From: Mesonia aquimarina
GTDB lineage: Bacteria > Bacteroidota > Bacteroidia > Flavobacteriales > Flavobacteriaceae
Assembly: GCF_003667275.1 (NCBI RefSeq)
Contig: NZ_RCNV01000006.1
Location: 1-64,000, forward strand
Length of the DNA: 64,000 nt
Direction: 5' to 3'
The stretch's first letter is position 1, and every line of letters starts with the position of its first letter. Under the pieces are notes generated by a model. The model was not told the DNA's origin, searched no databases, and saw nothing but the letters and a program-made list of their open reading frames with translations. Below, in pieces: positions 57,947-64,000 of the stretch. A program made the position numbers and the translations under genes.

Positions 57947-59235
57947 TGGAGGTTGATATACTTATCATTGTTTGTTCCTTACTCTTATCTGCGTTTTTTT
58001 CCGGTATGGAAATCGCATATGTATCTTCCAATAAAATTCACATAGAAATTGAAAAAAAGCAAGGCGATTTTCTTGCTAAAATTCTTGAACGCTTAACTAG
58101 AAAACCATCAAAGTTTATTGCGACCATGTTGGTAGGTAATAATATTGCTTTGGTAATTTACGGTTTTTTTATGGGCGATTTGCTTATGAATTGGCTTAGC
58201 GGAATGGGGCCTGTCGATAACGCGTTTATTAATTATTTTATTACCGACGGACAAATTCTAACCCAAACTTTAATTTCAACCTTAATTATTTTACTTACTG
58301 CAGAATTTTTACCCAAGGTTTTTTTTCAGATTTATGCCAATTCCTTGCTTAAATTTTTCGCATTACCGGCCTATATTTTTTATATCATTTTCAGTTTTAT
58401 CTCTGCTTTTATTATATGGATTTCAGATATGGTTTTAAAAGTTTTCTTTAAAACCGAAGGAGATGAAGTGCAGCTGGCCTTTAGTAAAGTAGAGCTAGGA
58501 AATTATATCAATGAACAGATGGATTCGGTGGAAGAGCATGAAGATATAGATTCTGAAATACAGATTTTCAAAAATGCTTTAGAATTTTCTGAAGTAAAAT
58601 CGCGCGAAGTAATGATTCCGCGAACAGAAATAATTGCAGTAGACAGTTCGGAGTCGCCCAAAAAACTAGTGCGTTTATTTACCGAAACCGGTCTTTCAAA
58701 AATTTTAGTTTATAAAGAAACTAATGATGATATCATTGGGTATGTGCATTCATTTGATTTGTTTAGAAATCCAAAAACTATAAAATCTATTATGCTTCCG
58801 GTGGTTTATGTGCCGGAAACAATGTTAGTTAAAGATGTTCTGAATTTACTTACCAAAAAGCGAAAAAGCATTGCCGTAGTTATAGATGAATACGGCGGAA
58901 CAAGCGGAATGATGACTGTAGAGGATATTGTAGAAGAGTTGTTCGGAGAAATTGAAGATGAACATGACCCGATTGTCTTAATCGAAGAAGAATTACCTGA
59001 AGGAAAATATCGTTTTTCTGCACGAATGGAAGTAGATTATATCAACGAACATTATAAGCTCAACCTTCCTGAGGAAGAGAATTATGAGACCCTTGGCGGT
59101 TTAATTATGCACCACACGGAAGAAATTCCCGAGCAAGGCGGTCAAGTTCATATCAATGAATTTAAATTTGATATTCTAGAAGTTTCTAATACAAAAATAG
59201 AATTAGTGCAAGTGCAAATTGCTCAGGAAGATTAA
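57946..59235 (+). CDS. CNNM/CorC-type membrane protein with CBS domains
   Basis: 429 residues. DUF21 transmembrane domain (about 1-175, three to four helices; SAFFSGMEIAYVSSNK at the start), two CBS domains (about 205-330; EVMIPRTEIIAVDSS and KSIAVVIDEYGGTSGMMTVEDIVEELFGEI) and a C-terminal transporter-associated CorC/HlyC domain. This is the so-called hemolysin family, now linked to Mg2+/divalent ion export. GldE is a related flavobacterial protein, but its usual neighbours are not here. Confidence 0.9.
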   Translation: MEVDILIIVCSLLLSAFFSGMEIAYVSSNKIHIEIEKKQGDFLAKILERLTRKPSKFIATMLVGNNIALVIYGFFMGDLLMNWLSGMGPVDNAFINYFITDGQILTQTLISTLIILLTAEFLPKVFFQIYANSLLKFFALPAYIFYIIFSFISAFIIWISDMVLKVFFKTEGDEVQLAFSKVELGNYINEQMDSVEEHEDIDSEIQIFKNALEFSEVKSREVMIPRTEIIAVDSSESPKKLVRLFTETGLSKILVYKETNDDIIGYVHSFDLFRNPKTIKSIMLPVVYVPETMLVKDVLNLLTKKRKSIAVVIDEYGGTSGMMTVEDIVEELFGEIEDEHDPIVLIEEELPEGKYRFSARMEVDYINEHYKLNLPEEENYETLGGLIMHHTEEIPEQGGQVHINEFKFDILEVSNTKIELVQVQIAQED

Positions 59236-59330
59236 GTTTTAATAAACTTCAACTTTTTAAGGCTATTAAATTTTATAATTTAAGGATTTATCTTATTTTC
59301 GCCCACTATATTTAGATAAATACAAATAAA

Positions 59331-61451
59331 ATGGCAGTATTAAATAAAATTAGAGAACGTTCAGTTTTTTTAATCATCATTATTGCATTAGCATTATTCT
59401 CTTTTGTGCTAGCAGATGTTATTAGAAGTGGAGGTTTTTCTTCGCAAAAATCTCAAAATACAATTGCTACCGTAAATGGTGAAGATATTGAGCGCGAAGA
59501 GTTTGCACGTCAGGTAGAAAACTATCAGCGTAACGCACGAGGAAATATGACCACAACGCAAGCGGTTAACCAAGTGTGGAATTCTAGTGTGCGTCAAGCC
59601 TTGTTAAAAGAGCAGTTTGAAGAATTAGGTTTAGAAGTTGGGCAAGAGCAAATTAATAGCGTATTGCGTCAACAGTTTTCCGGAAATCCAAATTTCACGA
59701 ATGAAGCAGGAATGTTTGATATTAATGTAATGCGTGATTACATTACCAACCTTAAGGCTACATCGCCAGAAGCGTATCGCCAATGGGTTAATGTAGAAGA
59801 AAATATTGCCGAGCAAGCCAAAGCAAATATTTATTATAACTTAATAAGAGCCGGTGTTGGCGCTACTTTAGCAGAAGGAGAAGCAGCATACAAATTAGAA
59901 AATAACACGGTAAATTTAAAGTACGTATTGCTTCCATACAGTTCAATTAAAGATGTTGAAGTTAGTAAAGGGGAAGTGAAAGATTATATTAATAAGCATA
60001 AAGAAAAATATCAGGCAGAAGCGTCAAGAGATCTTCAGTACGTGTTTTTTGAAGAAAAAGCTTCAGCTGAAGACGAAGAGGCTGCAAAAGCTGAAATCAA
60101 TAAGTTAATGGATGATCGTACGTCTTTTAATGAAGTATCTAAGATGGACGAAAAGGTAGAAGGCTTTAAAAATGCTTCAGATCTACAAACTTTCTTGGTA
60201 GAAAATTCTGATATGCCTTACCAAGAACGATATACTTTTAAAGAGGATTTGCCAAAGGCACACGCAGAGCAAATTTTTAATTTAAATGAAGGAGGAACTT
60301 ACGGGCCTTATAAACAAAATGGTTTCTGGAAAGTTTCTAAAGTTACGGGTGTTAAGCAAGTAGCAGATTCTGTAAAGGCTAAGGATATTTTAATTACTTT
60401 CAAAGAAGCAGGAATCAGCCAGGAAGTAACACGTACCAAAGAAGAAGCAAAAGAATTGGCTGATAGTTTATTAAATGTTATTAAAGAAACACCAGATCAA
60501 TTTGCAGCACTAGCAAAAGAATATTCAGATGATACTTCTACAAACACTAATGGGGGAGATTTAGGCTGGGTAATGTATAATCAGGTAAATCAAGATAACG
60601 AAGTAATTGATTATTTATTCGGAAATGATGAAGGAAGTAAAGATGTGGTTGAAACAGAAATGGGTTATTACATTTTTTCATTAGAAGAAGTAACCGATAA
60701 GCAAAAAGCGGTTAAAGTTGCTACTTTAGCTAAACAAATTGAGCCTTCTGAAAAAACAACAAGTGATTTATATACTGAAACAACTAAGTTTGAAATTGCT
60801 GCTGCCGATGGTGATTTTGCTAAAATAGCGGAAGATAAAAGTTACGAAGTGCGTCCTGTAAAAGGTGTAGAAAGTATGCAAGAAAATATCCCAGGAGTTG
60901 GTAATCAACGTCAAGTTATTCAATGGGCGTTTAAAGAAGAAACTTCAGTAGGTGATATTAAACGTTTCGATATTCCAAACGGCTATGTAGTTGCACAAGT
61001 TACAGCAGAAAATAAAAAGGGATTAATGAGCGTAGAGGAAGCTTCTCCAATAGTTTCGCCAATTATCAGAAACAAGAAGAAAGCTAAAATGTTAAAAGAA
61101 AAAATTTCTGGAAATTCTTTATCAGAAATAGCACAAGCACAAAATGTACAAGTACAATCTGCTAGTGCAGTAAATATGAAAAATCCAACTTTACCGGGAG
61201 CTACGCGAGAGCCTAAAGTTGTAGGGGCTGCTTTTTCTTTAGAAAAAGGCGCTATCAGCAAACCTGTTGAAGGTAAAAAAGGAGTTTATGTGGTAGAGTT
61301 ATTAAGTAAAAAAGAAGCTCAACCTTTACCAAATTACCGAGGAATCTCAGAACAAGAAACAAAAAGACGTACAGCGCAAGCAGTACAACAAGTAAATGAT
61401 GCCTTAAAAGAAAGTGCTGAAATTAAAGATAATCGTGCTAATTTTTATTAA
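59331..61451 (+). CDS. periplasmic peptidyl-prolyl isomerase/chaperone (SurA/PpiD-like)
   Basis: 706 residues. N-terminal helix (FLIIIIALALFSFVLADVIR, about 12-32) as membrane anchor, SurA_N-type chaperone domain (45-230; ATVNGEDIEREEFARQVENYQ), a parvulin domain (about 343-455; VKAKDILITF, DTSTNTNGGDLGWVMYNQV) and further degenerate rotamase-like domains to the C-terminus. It assists outer membrane protein folding, matching its position after the envelope operon. Confidence 0.92.
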   Translation: MAVLNKIRERSVFLIIIIALALFSFVLADVIRSGGFSSQKSQNTIATVNGEDIEREEFARQVENYQRNARGNMTTTQAVNQVWNSSVRQALLKEQFEELGLEVGQEQINSVLRQQFSGNPNFTNEAGMFDINVMRDYITNLKATSPEAYRQWVNVEENIAEQAKANIYYNLIRAGVGATLAEGEAAYKLENNTVNLKYVLLPYSSIKDVEVSKGEVKDYINKHKEKYQAEASRDLQYVFFEEKASAEDEEAAKAEINKLMDDRTSFNEVSKMDEKVEGFKNASDLQTFLVENSDMPYQERYTFKEDLPKAHAEQIFNLNEGGTYGPYKQNGFWKVSKVTGVKQVADSVKAKDILITFKEAGISQEVTRTKEEAKELADSLLNVIKETPDQFAALAKEYSDDTSTNTNGGDLGWVMYNQVNQDNEVIDYLFGNDEGSKDVVETEMGYYIFSLEEVTDKQKAVKVATLAKQIEPSEKTTSDLYTETTKFEIAAADGDFAKIAEDKSYEVRPVKGVESMQENIPGVGNQRQVIQWAFKEETSVGDIKRFDIPNGYVVAQVTAENKKGLMSVEEASPIVSPIIRNKKKAKMLKEKISGNSLSEIAQAQNVQVQSASAVNMKNPTLPGATREPKVVGAAFSLEKGAISKPVEGKKGVYVVELLSKKEAQPLPNYRGISEQETKRRTAQAVQQVNDALKESAEIKDNRANFY

Positions 61452-61467
61452 AATCTATAGCATAAAA

Positions 61468-61507
61468 TAAAAAAAGCGACTCCATTTTTTTGAGTCGCTT
61501 TTTTTTT
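61468..61507 (+). terminator. terminator of the envelope operon
   Basis: Stem AAAAAGCGACTC/GAGTCGCTTTTT with a 9-nt loop and a long T run, 17 bp after the PPIase stop codon. Confidence 0.85.
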
Positions 61508-61586
61508 GAAATAGTATATAATCCAGGAGAAGTATAAAATACTTTACTTTTGTAGATTCATTATTAAATCTAATATCTATTAGCTA

Positions 61587-62420
61587 ATGAGAATTAATAC
61601 TATTCTTAGCTGTGTTTTTATAGCTTTATTTTGTTCCATAATTAAAGCTCAAAATCTTACCAGAACTGAAGTAAATAAAGTTATAAAGGATTTACCAGCA
61701 TTTTCTATACATAAAGATAATTTTTTTATAACCGGAATTCCTACTAACAAAAATGTAAATTCAGAAACAGCTGATGTAAAATATCAAGTCAGTTTTAAAC
61801 AATTAATAACAAGAAATACCTTGCCGTGGGAAACTTACCTATTCTTAACCTATAGTCAGAAAGCTTTTTGGGATATTTATCAGAAATCAAAACCCTTTGA
61901 GGAAATTAACTTTAATCCTTCTCTAGGGCTTGGGAAACCAATTTATGATAAAACAGAGCGGATTAAAAGCTTAGCGACTTTTAGTTTGAATCACACTTCT
62001 AATGGACGCGATAGTATTTACTCAAGAAGCTGGAATAATCTAGCTTTGGAGTATGCAACATTTTTAGGACAAAAAACTTTATTGAAAGTAGAAGCTTGGG
62101 TTCCGTTTCGATATCAAGAAGATAATCCGGATTTGCTGGAATATATAGGTTTGGGAAAAATAGATCTTTCGCACGAGTTTATTGAAAATCGATTAATTGC
62201 TGAAATTATGTTGCAGAAAGGAATTACTTGGGAGTGGAAAGGAAAAATAAGAAGTCGTATTTATTACAGTCCGTTTAAAACCTTAAATCAGTATTTTATG
62301 TTGGAGTGGTTTGTAGGTTATGCAGAAAGTTTAATAAATTATACAGAATTTAAAAGTATGATCAGGCTAGGATATGTTATTAGGACAAATGAGTTAGACT
62401 TTTTAAAGAGCAAAAACTAA
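61587..62420 (+). CDS. pldA: outer membrane phospholipase A
   Basis: 277 residues with a signal peptide (FIALFCSIIKAQ) and a 12-strand barrel pattern. The active-site region NHTSNGRDSIYSRSWNNLALEY (about 132-153) matches OMPLA, with catalytic His and Ser in HTS and the conserved Asn-Gly. The start of the barrel, HKDNFFITGIPTN, is also typical. It hydrolyses phospholipids that reach the outer leaflet. It overlaps the convergent GHMP kinase stop by 4 bp. Confidence 0.9.
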   Translation: MRINTILSCVFIALFCSIIKAQNLTRTEVNKVIKDLPAFSIHKDNFFITGIPTNKNVNSETADVKYQVSFKQLITRNTLPWETYLFLTYSQKAFWDIYQKSKPFEEINFNPSLGLGKPIYDKTERIKSLATFSLNHTSNGRDSIYSRSWNNLALEYATFLGQKTLLKVEAWVPFRYQEDNPDLLEYIGLGKIDLSHEFIENRLIAEIMLQKGITWEWKGKIRSRIYYSPFKTLNQYFMLEWFVGYAESLINYTEFKSMIRLGYVIRTNELDFLKSKN

Positions 62421-63340
62421 CTTTTTATCATTTCTTCCCAAGATAAAATAGTTGAAAAGCCCTTTTCTTGAAAATAAGTTTTTTCTTTTTCTCTTCCTGT
62501 TGCTAGAATAAAATCACCACCCCAACCTCCAAGGCTTTTTATTTGTCTGGAATAGTCTGAGAATAATTCTTCCTGAATTGTGCGCGTATTTAAAATTTCA
62601 GAAAGCTTTTCTTCGTGATTTCTTAAAAGCTTTTCACAAGCTTTAATCGTTTTGCAGTGCAAAATCTCTTCGGTTAATCCCGAAATTTCTTGACAATTTT
62701 TATCTTTTTCAGCAAGGTTCTGGTTTTTGTAATGTTGAATTGAGTCACGACTATTCTGTTTTCTATTTAGATGTACAAAAAACAATTCGGAAGAAAAATC
62801 AGGCTTAAAATTAATTTCTTTTACAATCGGATTTTTATCGATTAATTGATAAAACAAAGGCGTTTTATGTTTAGCGCAAGCAATGTCGTAGCCGCTACCG
62901 CCAAATGTGTTTTGGAGTAAAATGTACGGGTTTATTTCTGCCCATTCAGCTAAATTGTTTATCAAGGTTGAGGAAGAGCCTAAACCCCAATTTTGAGGAA
63001 ACCCTAGACTGCTCTCAAATTCTAAGCCGTTTTGTAAAAAATTTGGTCGGATTTTTTCAATCTCTTCAAAAATCTGAAGTAGACGTTGGCTAACAGCTTT
63101 ATCTTTTTGCTCTGTCTTACGTAACTGAATTTTTCCGGCTTTAATTTTAAACTGTGTTTTAAACCAAAGATTTCCATTGTGTAAATTACTTTTCCAAGTA
63201 ATGTAAGGAGAGTCAGTTTTTTCTACTCTTAATTCTTGTCCAAATTTTGTGGGAACTGCTAAGGCTTTTGCGCCATCAAGCACCAAGTATTCACCACTGA
63301 TAAGAAGTTTTCCAGGACTGTAAAAAACTTGTTTATCCAT
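62417..63340 (-). CDS. GYDIA-family GHMP kinase (mevalonate pathway)
   Basis: 307 residues with the GHMP kinase start FYSPGKLLISGEYLVLDGAKALA, the phosphate loop GLGSSSTLINNLAEW (about 128-142) and the family-specific FGGSGYDIACA motif (about 160-170). Found in Bacteroidota next to HMG-CoA reductase, as here (8-bp overlap), so it probably phosphorylates mevalonate or phosphomevalonate in isoprenoid synthesis. Confidence 0.9.
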   Translation of the reverse strand: MDKQVFYSPGKLLISGEYLVLDGAKALAVPTKFGQELRVEKTDSPYITWKSNLHNGNLWFKTQFKIKAGKIQLRKTEQKDKAVSQRLLQIFEEIEKIRPNFLQNGLEFESSLGFPQNWGLGSSSTLINNLAEWAEINPYILLQNTFGGSGYDIACAKHKTPLFYQLIDKNPIVKEINFKPDFSSELFFVHLNRKQNSRDSIQHYKNQNLAEKDKNCQEISGLTEEILHCKTIKACEKLLRNHEEKLSEILNTRTIQEELFSDYSRQIKSLGGWGGDFILATGREKEKTYFQEKGFSTILSWEEMIKS

Positions 63341-64000
63341 TTCTGAGCTGTTCTAAAATATCTACCACAGCGCTATGAGAAACGGTGTTAGCTTTAAAAT
63401 GTTCAATTACTTTACTGCGTTCTGTGTTGGTGGCTTCAAATTGATTTAAAATATTCATTAAATGCATTTTCATATGTCCTTCTTGAATTCCTGTAGTAAC
63501 CAATGATTTTACGGCAGCAAAATTTTGTGCTAACCCGGCAACAGCTACAATTTGCATTAATTCTTTAGCTGAGGGTTTTCTAAGCATTTCTAGCGCAAGT
63601 TTCACTAAAGGATGTAAACTGGTTAAGCCGCCTACGGTTCCTAAAGCTAGCGGTATTTCTATCCAAAACTTAAAGACTCCATTATCAATTTTGGCTTGCG
63701 TCAAACTTTGATATTGTCCGTTTCTTGCGGCATAGGCATGAACGCCGGCTTCTACTGCTCTAAAATCGTTTCCTGTGGCAAGCACGACCGAATCAATTCC
63801 GTTCATAATTCCTTTGTTATGCGTTACGGCTCGATAAGGTTCTATCGTTGCAATTTTTATCGCTTCAACAAATTTTTCGGCAAATTTTTCGGCTTCATTT
63901 TTATCATCAGCTAAATCTTCAATAGGGCAAGAAACTTCAGCTTTTACTAAACAGTCAGGCACATAATTAGAGAGAATGCTCATAATGATTTCTGGCATTT
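63333..64000 (-). CDS. hydroxymethylglutaryl-CoA reductase (5' end outside the window)
   Basis: The C-terminal 221 or more residues of a class II-type HMG-CoA reductase. Visible are AVTHNKGIMNGIDSVVLATGNDFRAVEAGVHAYAARNG (catalytic Lys region and the conserved GNDxRAxEA), TVGGLTSLHPLVKLALEML (NAD(P)-site GTVGG) and the C-terminal catalytic His in IQEGHMKMHL. The frame is open to the right edge, so the gene continues beyond the window. It makes mevalonate and is coupled to the GYDIA kinase gene. Confidence 0.93.
   Translation of the reverse strand, partial: MPEIIMSILSNYVPDCLVKAEVSCPIEDLADDKNEAEKFAEKFVEAIKIATIEPYRAVTHNKGIMNGIDSVVLATGNDFRAVEAGVHAYAARNGQYQSLTQAKIDNGVFKFWIEIPLALGTVGGLTSLHPLVKLALEMLRKPSAKELMQIVAVAGLAQNFAAVKSLVTTGIQEGHMKMHLMNILNQFEATNTERSKVIEHFKANTVSHSAVVDILEQLRNG

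Noticed and set aside
1..64000. CRISPR array, rRNA operon, prophage or plasmid origin
   Set aside because: No regularly spaced short direct repeats, rRNA sequence, phage structural genes or replication-initiator genes were seen.

Overview
The window is AT-rich and comes from a member of the Bacteroidota, most likely a marine-type Flavobacteriaceae. The evidence is: promoters with a TAnnTTTG -7 element, type IX secretion (T9SS) C-terminal domains, a fused CcoNO cbb3 oxidase, mevalonate-pathway genes (HMG-CoA reductase and a GYDIA-type GHMP kinase), and many Bacteroidota-specific lipoproteins. I cannot name the species.

Layout. (1) 1-3320 is an accessory region that looks like an integron-type cassette array. 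An XerC-like tyrosine recombinase with an extra N-terminal domain is followed, on the same strand, by an att-like half site, an ORF-less cassette and single-gene cassettes, with large imperfect inverted-repeat sites between them. Each cassette gene stops about 10 nt before the next site. The array runs off the left edge. (2) 3321-4822 holds a broken IS3-type OrfA remnant, a Rieske-like lipoprotein, and greA with a terminator-like hairpin in its leader. (3) 5047-9453 is an arsenosugar biosynthesis operon: peroxidase-like protein, ArsS radical SAM, rhodanese, TIGR04282-type glycosyltransferase, purine nucleoside phosphorylase and ArsM. (4) 9577-26915 is mostly housekeeping: a hybrid-less sensor kinase with a single-domain response regulator, threonine dehydrogenase, M13 and M28 peptidases, two near-duplicate T9SS proteins plus a third broken T9SS tail, cold-shock protein, ClC antiporter and AspRS. 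(5) 26969-49855 is a microaerobic/redox island: universal stress proteins, persulfide-dioxygenase-like protein, thioredoxin, the complete cbb3 oxidase locus (ccoI, S, NO, Q, P, G, H and a SafE-like protein), a CoA transferase, a truncated globin, hemN, a two-component pair and a di-haem peroxidase. (6) 50158-63998 holds a PhoD-like T9SS phosphatase, tRNA-Phe, a conserved envelope operon (coaX, outer membrane protein, TPR, lptC, CBS/CorC protein, SurA/PpiD-like PPIase), phospholipase A and two mevalonate-pathway genes.

The genes of region 5 appear to be tied together by one regulatory design. Five dyads of the Crp/Fnr type (TGAY-N4-RTCA or one base off) sit in front of the cbb3, globin, usp-hemN and persulfide-dioxygenase genes. 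Each has a TAnnTTTG-like -7 element exactly 33 bp centre to centre downstream. The dyad in front of ccoI has such elements on both sides, serving both divergent genes. A sixth, more diverged palindrome before the CoA transferase keeps the same 33-bp spacing. The only Crp-type regulator in the window is a receiver-Crp fusion without cysteine ligands for an Fe-S cluster. It is encoded directly downstream of a kinase whose PAS domain keeps the FixL haem-ligand histidine and the distal arginine. Together these suggest a FixL-FixJ/K-like oxygen circuit condensed into two proteins.

The two items most worth a second look are the cassette array and this oxygen-response circuit. Novelty of either cannot be judged without database searches.
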